Positions 1-9,000 of a stretch of 64,000 nucleotides of DNA are shown here, one piece after another. A program made the translations under genes and the position numbers. The notes beneath the pieces were generated by a model, which was not told where the DNA came from, did not search any database, and worked only from the letters and a program-made list of their open reading frames with translations. Each line of letters starts with the position of its first letter. Position 1 is the first letter of the stretch. The stretch is from Arcobacteraceae bacterium (GTDB lineage: Bacteria; Campylobacterota; Campylobacteria; Campylobacterales; Arcobacteraceae). The stretch spans positions 186,001 to 250,000 of the forward strand of contig JALNYH010000001.1 in the NCBI GenBank assembly GCA_023229945.1, written 5' to 3'.

Positions 1-858
1 AAATTCTAAAGCCATATTTTTGATTTTGTTGATAAGTTCTAGTGTTGTAGGGCGAGCTATTTTTATAATAAATTTTTTGTTGTTTAATCTTTTATGAAGT
101 ATCAAAGATTCATTGACTGCATCTTTGATTTCATCTTCTTCTTGTATATACATATCAATAAATAAAAATATATTTTGACCAAAAGGCATAGGGAACATAC
201 CATCATTTTTTGAAATAGCACTATAAACTTGCATTAAAACTTGAGGTTTTCCAATAACTAAAATAATATCTTCTGGCTTTAAAATAAGTGATGGTCGGAT
301 AGGAATCATTTTTTGATTTCTATAAAGTCCAAATATTTTCCACTCAATTTGCTCAATACTACCAATATATCTATAAGCAAAACTACTTCCAAATGGGATT
401 TTTATTTCCATAATCTCACCAGCTCTTAAACCAATATTTTGAGCAACTATAGGAATATTTGGTAATCTCTCAACCAATCCATTAGCAGAAATTTGAGTAC
501 TATCATATTTATAAATATGTCCATCATCTTGGCAGTCAAGACCCCAAGGGTCATACACTATAATTTCAAGATTATATTTTATATGTCTGATATTCTTAAT
601 TGTATATATGGTATCGTCTTTGCTATCAAGTACAATTAAAACTTCGCTTGGAAATATTTTTTGTAAAAGAGTTTCTAGCTTAAAAAGCGATGTTGAATCA
701 AATTCATAAAATCTAAAATTCACAGGGTAATCATCATCAAGTAAAGATTTGTCAGTATATACTATATCATATAAGTTATCAAGGGTATTAGCTTGCACCA
801 TTCTTTCTAATAGTTTTTTCGCTACAATACCATCAAGTATTACTAAAATTTGTTTCAA
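1..858 (-). CDS. RCK/TrkA-like protein (COG3400 type), 3' end beyond window
   Basis: Reverse-strand frame open for 286 codons to the window edge. It begins at TTG 858-856 with a good AGGTGA ribosome site just upstream. The N-terminus (KQILVILDGIVAKKLLERM) looks like a Rossmann-type TrkA_N strand-loop-helix. The middle (about residues 140-215) has the RCK_C pattern: a hydrophobic strand, then PIRPSLILKPEDIILVIG. That fits the COG3400 family of Campylobacterota, putative cytosolic ligand-binding proteins related to K+ channel regulators. There is no membrane segment in the visible part. It is divergent from tgt, 37 bp away; I recall a similar pairing in Helicobacter (HP0281/HP0282). Function unknown. 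The TTG start is inferred; the C-terminus is missing. Confidence 0.7.
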   Translation of the reverse strand, partial: MKQILVILDGIVAKKLLERMVQANTLDNLYDIVYTDKSLLDDDYPVNFRFYEFDSTSLFKLETLLQKIFPSEVLIVLDSKDDTIYTIKNIRHIKYNLEIIVYDPWGLDCQDDGHIYKYDSTQISANGLVERLPNIPIVAQNIGLRAGEIMEIKIPFGSSFAYRYIGSIEQIEWKIFGLYRNQKMIPIRPSLILKPEDIILVIGKPQVLMQVYSAISKNDGMFPMPFGQNIFLFIDMYIQEEDEIKDAVNESLILHKRLNNKKFIIKIARPTTLELINKIKNMALEF

Positions 859-895
859 ATATTCACCTCAATTTTAAAAAGGATATTATACCCAA

Positions 896-2017
896 ATGGA
901 ATTTAAAATAGACAAAATTGATCAAAATGCAAGAGCATGTACCATCAAAACAGCCCATTCTACTATTCAAACACCTGTATTTATGCCAGTTGGAACTGTT
1001 GGATGTGTAAAAGCACTAGATGCAAATGATATGCTTAGTCTTGGAGCCCAGATAATCCTTGGTAACACTTATCATCTATACCTTCGTCCAGGTGATGAGC
1101 TAGTCAAAAACTTTGGAGGACTTCATGGATTTAGTAAATTTCCCAAAAGTTTCCTCACTGATAGCGGAGGATTTCAAGCATTTAGTCTAAGCGATATAAG
1201 CAAAGCAGACAAAAACGGAATAATGTTCAAAAGCCATATTGATGGAAGCAAACATTACTTCACTCCACAAAAAGTTCTTGATATTCAATACAATCTCAAC
1301 AGCGATATTATGATGATTTTAGATGATTTGGTAGCATTACCAAACACAAGAGAAAGAATCAAACTAAGTATTGATAGAACGACACAGTGGGCAAAAGAAG
1401 CAATAGAGTACCATAAATCGCAACAAAGCAAAGGGATAGGACTAAATCAAAATATTTTTGCTATTATCCAAGGTGGAATTGATAGGGAATTCAGAAAAAT
1501 GTCAGCTGAAGCTCTTTGTGAGATGGAAGACTATGATGGATTTGCCATAGGGGGACTTAGTGTTGGTGAGCTAAATAATGAAATGTACGATACAGTAGAG
1601 TGGACAACTTCATTTATGCCTACACACAAACCAAGATATCTTATGGGAGTAGGGACTCCAACAGACTTGATAGAAAATATCCATAGAGGTGTAGATATGT
1701 TTGACTGTGTTATGCCTACACGAAATGCAAGAAATGGTACACTTTTTACCACTTTTGGAAAAGTAAATATCAAATCAGCAAAATACAAAGATGATATGAC
1801 TCCAATAGATGAGAAATGTAATTGTTACACATGTCAAAACTATTCAAGAGGTTATCTAAACCATCTATTCCGTTCTCGTGAGATTACATATTTTAGACTA
1901 GCAACAATACATAATCTATATTACTATTTAAATTTGATGAAAGATGCAAGAAATGCAATACTAGAAGGTCGTTGGCTTGAATTTAGAGCTGAGTTTTATG
2001 CAAATCAACAAGCATAA
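896..2017 (+). CDS. tgt: tRNA-guanine (queuine) transglycosylase
   Basis: Exchanges guanine-34 for preQ1 in GUN-anticodon tRNAs, a step of queuosine synthesis. The full TIM-barrel family length (373 aa) is present. TDSGGFQAFS holds the first catalytic Asp (D89). MFDCVMPTRNARNG holds the nucleophile Asp (D270) and the wobble-base specificity loop. The zinc site is C308, C310, C313 and H339. An AAGGAT ribosome site lies about 12 bp upstream of the ATG. It is transcribed alone and ends in a strong bidirectional terminator against rplS. All key residues are present and the call is secure. Confidence 0.97.
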   Translation: MEFKIDKIDQNARACTIKTAHSTIQTPVFMPVGTVGCVKALDANDMLSLGAQIILGNTYHLYLRPGDELVKNFGGLHGFSKFPKSFLTDSGGFQAFSLSDISKADKNGIMFKSHIDGSKHYFTPQKVLDIQYNLNSDIMMILDDLVALPNTRERIKLSIDRTTQWAKEAIEYHKSQQSKGIGLNQNIFAIIQGGIDREFRKMSAEALCEMEDYDGFAIGGLSVGELNNEMYDTVEWTTSFMPTHKPRYLMGVGTPTDLIENIHRGVDMFDCVMPTRNARNGTLFTTFGKVNIKSAKYKDDMTPIDEKCNCYTCQNYSRGYLNHLFRSREITYFRLATIHNLYYYLNLMKDARNAILEGRWLEFRAEFYANQQA

Positions 2018-2053
2018 AAAAAGGTTCGTGGCTTTTGACCACGAACCTTTTTT
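2016..2053. terminator. Bidirectional rho-independent terminator (tgt / rplS)
   Basis: A 9-bp perfect stem (2023-2031 with 2039-2047, GGTTCGTGG and its complement) and a 7-nt loop are flanked by a run of seven A on the left and six T on the right. It can therefore terminate both the rightward tgt and the leftward trmD-rplS transcripts. Confidence 0.93.
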
Positions 2054-2071
2054 ACAAGTAGTTTATAAAAA

Positions 2072-2428
2072 CTATTTTCTAAGCTCTTTGATTTTAGCAG
2101 CTTTACCTGTTCTTTCTCTTAAGTAGTTTAGTTTAGCTCTTCTTACTCTACCACTTCTTAGTAGTGTAACTTCTTTTAAAGAATCGCTATATAATGGGAA
2201 GATTCTTTCAACTCCAACACTATTTGCGCCTATTTTTCTAATAGTAAAAGTAGCATCAACACCATTTCCGTGTCTGCCAATTACTACACCTTCAAATGCT
2301 TGAATCCTAGTTTTGTTACCCTCTTTGATTTCAACACCAAGTCTTAGTGTATCACCAGCTTTAAAGAAAGGAACGGTTTTAGAAGCAAGTTGTGCTGCTT
2401 CAAAGCTCTCGATAATTCTATTTTTCAT
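2072..2428 (-). CDS. rplS: 50S ribosomal protein L19
   Basis: Structural protein of the large subunit at the 30S/50S interface. At 118 aa it has the usual length. The fold signature GDTLRLGVEIKEGNKTRIQ, the FEGVVIGR segment and the terminal basic tail (RSGRVRRAKLNYLRERTGKAAKI) are clear. The start overlaps the end of trmD by 11 bp, so the two are translationally coupled. In most bacteria it closes the rpsP-rimM-trmD-rplS operon; here only the trmD-rplS half is present at this place. Confidence 0.97.
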   Translation of the reverse strand: MKNRIIESFEAAQLASKTVPFFKAGDTLRLGVEIKEGNKTRIQAFEGVVIGRHGNGVDATFTIRKIGANSVGVERIFPLYSDSLKEVTLLRSGRVRRAKLNYLRERTGKAAKIKELRK

Positions 2429-3104
2429 TGTTTTTTCCTTTATCAGGTCTGTAGTATTGTGTTTTACAAAGCGACATCTGAAATTTTAAGTTGGCAATTT
2501 TACTATGATTTCCCTTTAAGAAAGCTGAAGGAACACTTAAATTTTGAAAATTTTCAGGTTTTGTAAAAGATGGGGCTTCTAAAAGGTCAGATTCATAGCT
2601 TTCCATATCCAAAGATTCTTGATTTCCTAGTACTCCATCAATATTTCTAGCAATTGCATCACACATCACCAAAGATGCCAATTCCCCACCAGTTAGTATA
2701 TATTCCCCTATACTAAATACTTCATCAGCATATTCTTCTATTACTCTTTCATCAATTCCCTCATATCTACCACAAACAAAAACAATATTTTTTTTCTTTG
2801 CGAGTCTTTTTGCATCATTTTGACGAAATTGTTTTGCAGATGCAAGTGGAAATACTATATAAGCATCTGGATTTTTTGATTTTATCTCATCCAAAGTATC
2901 AAAAAGAGGTTGTGGAGTCATCAAAAGCCCAGCCCCACCACTACACAAATAATCATCTACTTTTTTGTGTTTGTTTGTAGAAAATTCTCTTGGATTGTAA
3001 AATTCATAGTTTATTAAATCTTTTTCAATAGCTTTTTTCAATATAGAATCTTTGAAATAAAACTCTATCAAATTTGAAAATAGCGTCACAAATGTAAATT
3101 TCAT
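2418..3104 (-). CDS. trmD: tRNA (guanine37-N1)-methyltransferase
   Basis: Makes m1G37 from SAM, which prevents +1 frameshifting. The trefoil-knot SPOUT motifs are present: VFVCGRYEGIDERVIEEY and SIGEYILTGGELASLV, with the catalytic Asp-containing segment after them. I place the start at the ATG giving MKFTFVTLFSN (3104), as in other epsilon TrmD, with AAGG 8 bp upstream. A longer frame to 3119 would take its first codons from beside the heptad repeat and lacks a good ribosome site. It is coupled to rplS. Its normal partner rimM lies 15.5 kb away on the same strand. Confidence 0.95.
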   Translation of the reverse strand: MKFTFVTLFSNLIEFYFKDSILKKAIEKDLINYEFYNPREFSTNKHKKVDDYLCSGGAGLLMTPQPLFDTLDEIKSKNPDAYIVFPLASAKQFRQNDAKRLAKKKNIVFVCGRYEGIDERVIEEYADEVFSIGEYILTGGELASLVMCDAIARNIDGVLGNQESLDMESYESDLLEAPSFTKPENFQNLSVPSAFLKGNHSKIANLKFQMSLCKTQYYRPDKGKNNEK

Positions 3105-3113
3105 CCCTTTTAC

Positions 3114-3183
3114 CTTCATTCTTCATTCTTAACACTTAACACTTAACACTTAACACTTAACACTTAACACTTAACACTTAACA
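3114..3183. repeat. Tandem heptad repeat (CTTCATT x2, CTTAACA x8)
   Basis: Ten consecutive 7-bp units lie directly upstream of trmD: two CTTCATT then eight perfect CTTAACA (3128-3183). The tract sits exactly at the point where the ancestral rimM-trmD linkage is broken. It belongs to the set of 7-bp-period spacer repeats found elsewhere in the window (6594, 37034, 39504, 41974, 48674, 60363, 61336). Perfect copies suggest recent expansion by slippage. Confidence 0.9.
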
Positions 3184-3212
3184 CTTTTATTATATTGTAA
3201 TCTTACTTTAGA

Positions 3213-3218
3213 TAGAAT
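3213..3218 (+). promoter_or_regulatory. Probable -10 box of ilvA
   Basis: TAGAAT within GATAGAATAA, 29 bp before the ilvA start, in an AT-rich spacer. It is the best sigma70-like match; no clear -35 box, as is common in Campylobacterota. Confidence 0.5.
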
Positions 3219-3246
3219 AAACACCAAATTATATAAAGTAGAAAAA

Positions 3247-4452
3247 ATGGTAACATTACAAGATATTAAAGATGCTAAGAATAGATTAGATGGAATAATA
3301 CACAAAACTCCACTTGCATTTGCACCAACTTTGAGTAAAAATCATGGTGGACAAATTTATATCAAAAAAGAGAACCTTCAACTAACAGGAAGTTTCAAAC
3401 TTCGAGGAGCTTTCAATAAAATAGCACTTTTGACTCAAGAACAAAAAGATGCTGGAGTTGTAGCTTCAAGTGCTGGCAATCATGCTCAAGGTGTTGCATT
3501 TGCTGCAAAACATTTTGGAATTAAAGCAGTTATTTTTATGCCAGAGACTACCCCACTTACAAAAGTTAGTGGCGTTATGGACTTGGGGGCTGAGGTAGTT
3601 TTAAAGGGGAGCAAATATGATGAAGCTTATATGTATGCAAAAGAGTATGCAACACAAAATAATAAAACTTTCGTACACCCTTATGCAGATGATGAAGTAA
3701 TAGCAGGGCAAGGGACTATTGCACTAGAAATATTAGAGTGTGTTCCTGATATAGATGTGTTTGTAGTGCCTATTGGTGGTGGAGGATTGATAAGCGGTAT
3801 AGCAATAGCAGCAAAAGCACTAAATCCCAAAATCAAAATCATAGGTGTAGTAGCAAGTGGAGCTAGAGCTATGAAACAATCCTATGATGCCAAAACTCCT
3901 ATTGATTCAGTAGATGTAAAGACTATTGCTGATGGTATAGCCGTTCGTGATATTACGCCAAAAATGTTAGATTTTGTTCTAGAATATGTGGATGAAGTGG
4001 TTGAAGTTGAAGATAAAGAGATCGCAAATGCAATTTTATTTTTACTAGAAAAACAAAAACTTGTAGTTGAAGGTGCAGGGGCTGCTGGAGTTGCTGCTGT
4101 GATGCATGGTAAGATTGATACAGATGGTATGAAAATTGCATTGCCACTAAGCGGTGGTAATATAGATGTTACAATGCTTTCTATTATTATAGAAAAAGGA
4201 CTTCTTAAATCAAGTCGAAAAATGAACTTAATGGTTACTTTGGTTGACAAACCAGGCTCACTTACTAGATTAACTGAGATATTTAGAGAGTGTTATGCTA
4301 ATATAGTTCAAATAGATTATGATAGAAATTCAGTTCAGCTTGACTTTGGTGATGCAAATATCACGATAGCCTTGGAAACAAAAGGTGAAGCACATCAAGA
4401 AGAAATTAGAATGATGTTAAAATCGAATGGATATAGATTTAAAGAACTTTAA
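3247..4452 (+). CDS. ilvA: Threonine ammonia-lyase with C-terminal ACT domain
   Basis: PLP enzyme that deaminates threonine to 2-oxobutanoate, the first step of isoleucine synthesis. GSFKLRGA holds the Schiff-base lysine (K51), SSAGNHAQG binds the substrate carboxylate, and GGGGLISG is the phosphate loop. Residues about 325-401 (LMVTLVDKPGSLTRLTEIF onward) form a single ACT domain, as in the 400-aa clade, not the two of E. coli IlvA. The ACT domain suggests allosteric control by amino acids. It is transcribed alone between the heptad tract and atpB. Confidence 0.93.
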   Translation: MVTLQDIKDAKNRLDGIIHKTPLAFAPTLSKNHGGQIYIKKENLQLTGSFKLRGAFNKIALLTQEQKDAGVVASSAGNHAQGVAFAAKHFGIKAVIFMPETTPLTKVSGVMDLGAEVVLKGSKYDEAYMYAKEYATQNNKTFVHPYADDEVIAGQGTIALEILECVPDIDVFVVPIGGGGLISGIAIAAKALNPKIKIIGVVASGARAMKQSYDAKTPIDSVDVKTIADGIAVRDITPKMLDFVLEYVDEVVEVEDKEIANAILFLLEKQKLVVEGAGAAGVAAVMHGKIDTDGMKIALPLSGGNIDVTMLSIIIEKGLLKSSRKMNLMVTLVDKPGSLTRLTEIFRECYANIVQIDYDRNSVQLDFGDANITIALETKGEAHQEEIRMMLKSNGYRFKEL

Positions 4453-4465
4453 AGTTAAGTTTTAG

Positions 4466-4471
4466 TAAAAT
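4466..4471 (+). promoter_or_regulatory. Probable -10 box of atpB
   Basis: TAAAAT preceded by a T-rich stretch, 73 bp upstream of the atpB start. The leader after it contains a small inverted repeat (AACCT ... AGGTT, about 4499-4521), possibly a 5' UTR hairpin. Confidence 0.45.
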
Positions 4472-4544
4472 CTCGAACAAAAATAAAAAAAGACCAAAAA
4501 CCTTAACAGTCCTTAGAGGTTGAAGTCAAAATTAAAGGATAACG

Positions 4545-5228
4545 ATGCAAGATAGAGTATATTTATTGCTAGGTCAAATAAGCCATGATCATGTTTTTAT
4601 AATCATAGCTCACGCACTTTTAGCAATTGCAATTATTTTTATGATGGCAAGATTTGCTACAAAAAAAATGCAATTAGTTCCAACAGGTTCTCAAAATATT
4701 TTAGAAGCTTATACCGCTGGTGTTATAGCTATGGGTAAAGATACAATGGGTGAAGAAAACTCAAGAAGATATTTACCACTTATTGGAAGTTTAGGTTTAG
4801 TTATTGTAGTATCAAATCTTCTTGGTATTTTACCACTTTTTGAAGCTGCTACAAGTGATATTAACTTTACATTAGCATTGGCTTTGATAGTATTTATTTA
4901 CTATAATTATCTTGGTATCAAGAAAAATGGTGTAATTAACTATTTCAAACACTTTATGGGTCCAGTTCCAGCACTTGCTCCGTTGATGTTCCCTATCGAG
5001 ATAGTTTCTCACCTTTCAAGAATATTTTCTCTTTCTTTCAGGCTTTTTGGTAACATCAAAGGTGATGACTTGTTCTTACTTGTATTATTGATGCTTGCTC
5101 CTTGGATTTTACCTTTACCTGCATTTTTCTTGTTATTTGCTATGGCATTTTTACAAGGGTTTATATTTATGATTCTTACTTATGTATATATCGCAGGATC
5201 TATCATGATGGAAGAAGAGGGACACTAA
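4545..5228 (+). CDS. atpB: F1F0 ATP synthase subunit a
   Basis: Membrane stator subunit that forms the two proton half-channels against the c-ring. It is 227 aa and strongly hydrophobic with five to six helices. The hallmark LSLSFRLFGNIKGD contains the essential arginine facing the c-ring carboxylate (S-F-R-L-F-G-N). It stands alone, away from the atpF-H-A-G-D-C genes, as usual in Campylobacterota. The stop codon lies inside a hairpin (5221-5259). All landmark residues are present. Confidence 0.96.
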   Translation: MQDRVYLLLGQISHDHVFIIIAHALLAIAIIFMMARFATKKMQLVPTGSQNILEAYTAGVIAMGKDTMGEENSRRYLPLIGSLGLVIVVSNLLGILPLFEAATSDINFTLALALIVFIYYNYLGIKKNGVINYFKHFMGPVPALAPLMFPIEIVSHLSRIFSLSFRLFGNIKGDDLFLLVLLMLAPWILPLPAFFLLFAMAFLQGFIFMILTYVYIAGSIMMEEEGH

Positions 5229-5259
5229 GAAAACAACAACTGCTTGTTGTTTTCGTGTC
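5221..5259 (+). terminator. Hairpin over the atpB stop codon
   Basis: GACAC (5221-5225) pairs with GTGTC (5255-5259), enclosing AAACAACAA (5231-5239) with TTGTTGTTT (5244-5252) around a CTGC loop. There is no T-run directly after it, so it may protect or punctuate the atpB mRNA more than terminate it. Confidence 0.55.
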
Positions 5260-5266
5260 CCGCAAA

Positions 5267-5360
5267 CCGATGCTCATATTTGAGCGAAGCGAGAATGAGC
5301 ATACGGTCAGGCAAGACGATGCCCATGTGCGAACGCTAGTGTACGGGCATACGGCAGGGC
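5267..5360. repeat. Two tandem 46-bp structured repeats
   Basis: Units 5267-5312 and 5315-5360 share the frame CGATGC-CAT ... GCATACGG...GGC. Each folds into a hairpin: ATGCTCAT (5270-5277) with ATGAGCAT (5295-5302), and ATGCCC (5319-5324) with GGGCAT (5345-5350). The units differ in the stem, yet pairing is kept (T-A in one, C-G in the other at the same position). The G+C content is clearly above that of the surroundings. No gene is apparent. Confidence 0.75.
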
Positions 5361-5383
5361 AGTCTTATATTATAAGAAAAACT

Positions 5384-5418
5384 AAAAAAGGAGGACAAAT
5401 TGGTGTTCTCCTTTTTTT
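5384..5418 (+). terminator. Rho-independent terminator before thiE
   Basis: An A-run (5384-5389), stem GGAGGAC (5390-5396) with GTTCTCC (5405-5411, one G-T pair), and seven T (5412-5418). It ends the atpB transcript 28 bp before thiE, or acts as an attenuator if thiE is read from upstream. Confidence 0.85.
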
Positions 5419-5445
5419 ATTGGTGATTAGCTGGGAGGACTTACT

Positions 5446-6000
5446 ATGAAAAACTATTTGATTACAGACCCAAAATATTATACCAATAATCCACAAACTT
5501 TTGGTAATACATTATCTAATGTATTGCAAAAACACAAGATAGATTATGCTTGTTTTAGAGATAAAACTTCCTCAAACTTAGACGAACTAATAAAAACCTT
5601 TGTAAATATATGTAAAAAGTTGGATATAAACAATATTTTGATAAACTCTTATATAGATTTGGCTATCCAGTACAAAGCAGATGGTGTTCATCTCACATCT
5701 TCACAGTTTGATGAGATAGCAAAAGCAAAAGATGCTGGACTTTTCGTAATGATTAGTTGTCATAGTATAGATGAGATTAAAAAAGCCAAAAGCTTAGGAG
5801 CTGATGGTGTGACATATTCACCAGTTTTTGATACACCTGATAAAGGTAAGACTATAGGGCTTGAAGAGATAAATAAAGCAAAAGAAGAAGTGAGTGGTAT
5901 TTTGATTTTTGCTCTTGGTGGAATAGTAACTGATGAACATATAAAAAGCATACATTCCACAAAAGCTGATGGGTTTGCTTCTATAAGATATTTTGTATAA
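5446..6000 (+). CDS. thiE: Thiamine phosphate synthase / TenI family protein
   Basis: ThiE joins HMP-PP and thiazole-phosphate to give thiamine phosphate. The 184-aa TIM barrel is shorter than most ThiE (about 210 aa). Visible motifs are CFRDKTSS (the R-x-K substrate-binding strand), DGVHLTSSQ, ADGVTYSPVFDTPDKGK (pyrophosphate loop) and FALGGIV. The ribosome site is GGGAGGA. It lies 23 bp before metH, so both are probably co-transcribed. The short form could be a TenI-like paralogue and not the true synthase; the thiazole partner genes are not in view. Confidence 0.75.
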   Translation: MKNYLITDPKYYTNNPQTFGNTLSNVLQKHKIDYACFRDKTSSNLDELIKTFVNICKKLDINNILINSYIDLAIQYKADGVHLTSSQFDEIAKAKDAGLFVMISCHSIDEIKKAKSLGADGVTYSPVFDTPDKGKTIGLEEINKAKEEVSGILIFALGGIVTDEHIKSIHSTKADGFASIRYFV

Positions 6001-6023
6001 TAAAAGGTAAAAGTATAGTAATT

Positions 6024-9000
6024 ATGAACAAAAATATAAAAAACCAAATATTAGAAATTTTAAACCACAGACCACTTATTATAGATGGTGCGATGGGGAC
6101 ACAAATACAAACATATAAAGTGCCTGATAGTGCTTGGATTTATGAAGGACAGAATCTTGAGGGTTGTAACGAACTTTTAAATATCACAGCACCCCAAATC
6201 ATCTCCAAAATTCACAATGCCTATGCGTACGCAGATGCAGATATGATTAAGACTAACACCTTTGGTACACAGCCATGGGTACTTGATGAGTATGGATTGG
6301 GTGACAAAGCTTATGAGTTATCAAAACTTGGAGCAGAGCTTGTAAAAGATATATGCGATAAATATTCAACTCCAACTAAACCTAGATTTGTTTTAGGCTC
6401 TATAGGACCTGGTACTAAGCTTCCAAGTCTAGGGCATATTACATATGATGAGATGTATGAGGGGTACAAAATAGTAGCTCGTGGTTTGATAGATGGTGGA
6501 GTGGATGTGTTTTTGTTAGAGACTTGCCAAGACCCATTACAAATAAAAGCAGCAATCCACGCAATCAACGATGCCCAAAAAGAGTATCCTTCCTATCAAC
6601 CATCAACCATCAGCCATCAACTACTTCCTATAATGGTAAGTGTAACCATAGAACTAAGTGGCTCTATGCTAATAGGTACTGATGCTCAGACTATTACTAC
6701 TATATTAGAGCCTTTTGATATATTATCTCTTGGGTTTAATTGTGGAACTGGACCAGAACAAGTGGCAAAACATCTAAAGGTATTAAGCCAAAACTATCAC
6801 GGACTCATCTCAATCCACTCAAATGCAGGACTTCCTCAAAATAAAGGTGGATATACATATTATCCTATGGGACCAAATGAATTTAGTGCATTGCAAAAAG
6901 AGTTTTTAGAGCTAGATGGTGTTAGCTTTTTGGGAGGATGTTGTGGTACTACTCCTCAACATATCAAAGCCCTAAGTGACGCTGTACAAGATATAGCACC
7001 AAAAAAGCCAACAGGTAGCCATGACAAATCTCTTGCATCACTTTTCAATGTGGTTACTCTCAAACAAGAGCCAGCTCCACTTTTGATAGGTGAGCGAAGT
7101 AATGCTACAGGAAGTAAGGCTTTTAGAGATTTATTACTAAATAGTGACTATGAAGGAACTTTGAGTGTGGCTCAAGCACAAGTGCGAAGCGGAGCTCATA
7201 TTCTTGATGTGAGTGTAGGTTTTGCAGGACGAGATGAGTCAAAAGATATGGACAAAATAGTTGCCCTTTATTCTCAAAAGATACCTTTGCCTCTTATGCC
7301 AGATAGTACACAGACCAAATCACTAGAAATAGCACTCAAACAAATAGGTGGGAAACCTATCATCAACTCCGTAAACTTAGAAGACGGTATAGAAAAATTT
7401 GATGAAGTGTGTATCTTGGCTAAGAAATTCGGTGCAAGTTTGGTTTGTCTTGTGATAGATGAAGAGGGTATGGCAAAAACCGCAAAAAGAAAAGTGGAAG
7501 TAGCCCAGCGTATTTATCAGCTTGCTACCCAAAAGCACGGCATAGACCCAAGGGATTTGGTCTTTGATATGCTTGTGTTTACCGTAGGAAGCGGTGATGA
7601 TGAATACCGAGATGCAGCTATACAAACTATAGAAGCTATAAGAGAATTTAGCACAATGCACCCAGAAATTGGGACTACTTTGGGGCTGTCTAATATCAGC
7701 TTTGGACTAAGTGCAAATGCTAGGATTTATCTAAATAGCGTATTTTTACACCATTGTGTAAAAGCTGGACTTACAAGTGCCATAGTAAATGTTGCCCACT
7801 TATTGCCTATTGCTAAGATAAGCAAAGAGGATTTAAAAGTTTGTGAAGATTTATTGTTTGACAATAGAACTGAAAGTGACCCATTATTTAAATTTATAGA
7901 CCATTTTTCTACCAAATCAAAAGTGGATACCGCAAAAGATGATGGATTTGAGCTTTTAAGCAACGAAGAAAAAGTCAAAAAGCTTTTAATAGATGGGGAT
8001 AAACAAAGGCTGATACCTCTTGTAGATACCATAAAAGATGAAGTTTCACCAGAGCTTATAGTAAATGAGTGGCTAATAGACGGTATGAAAGTAATAGGTG
8101 AGCTTTTTGGAAGTGGTGCTATGCAGTTGCCTTTTGTTTTGCAAAGTGCAGAGACTATGAAAGCTACTGTTGATTTCCTAAAGCCATATTTACCAAAAAA
8201 AGAAAAAGATACAAACACCACTTTAGTCCTTGGTACTGTAAAAGGTGATGTTCATGATGTGGGCAAAAATCTAGTAGATATAATCCTTTCAAACAATGGC
8301 TTTAAGGTGATAAATATCGGTATAAAAGCAGATTTAGGTGAGTTTGTAAAAGCACTTAAAGACCATAATGCAGATGCTATAGGGATGAGTGGATTATTGG
8401 TAAAAAGTACGGCAGTGATGAAAGAAAATCTTGAGGAGTTACAAAAATTAGGTATCAAAGTACCTGTACTTCTAGGTGGGGCTGCTCTTACAAAAGGGTT
8501 TATTGATGATTTTTGTCGCCCTGTATATGATGGTGATATATTTTATTGTCGTGATGCCTTTGATGGTGTTATCTCTATGCAAAGAATAGAAAAAGGTGGA
8601 GAACTTGATACTAGCTTGGATAAAGTCGTAATAGATGAAAACAAAAAAGAGTTTGTCCCTAAAGTAAAAAAAGCACCAATCCCTCACTATGATGATATAA
8701 CTATGCCCTCTAAAAAAGAGAAAGTTTTAGTGCCGCCTTTTTGGGGTAGAAGAGTGCTGAAAATCCCACATTTAGAAGAGTTAGCATACAAGTGGATAAA
8801 CCATAGGGTACTTTTCCGCCAAAGATGGGGATATAGAAAAAAAGGGAAAACTACTGATGAGTTTTTGGCTCAAGAAGAAAAAGTAGTAAAACCACTTTAT
8901 GATAGACTCAAAAATCTGTTTTTTGAAAAAGGGTTGTTTGACCCAATAGCACTATATGGATACTATCCTTGTAGAAGAGATGGTGATAGTTTGCTTATTT

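Noticed and set aside
3128..3183. Perfect short repeats that could be taken for a CRISPR array
   Set aside because: The units are contiguous 7-mers without spacers; no cas genes are in the window.
5102..5449. Forward 115-codon frame over the atpB end and the hairpin spacer
   Set aside because: It is out of frame with atpB, runs through two hairpins and the terminator, and its protein looks random.
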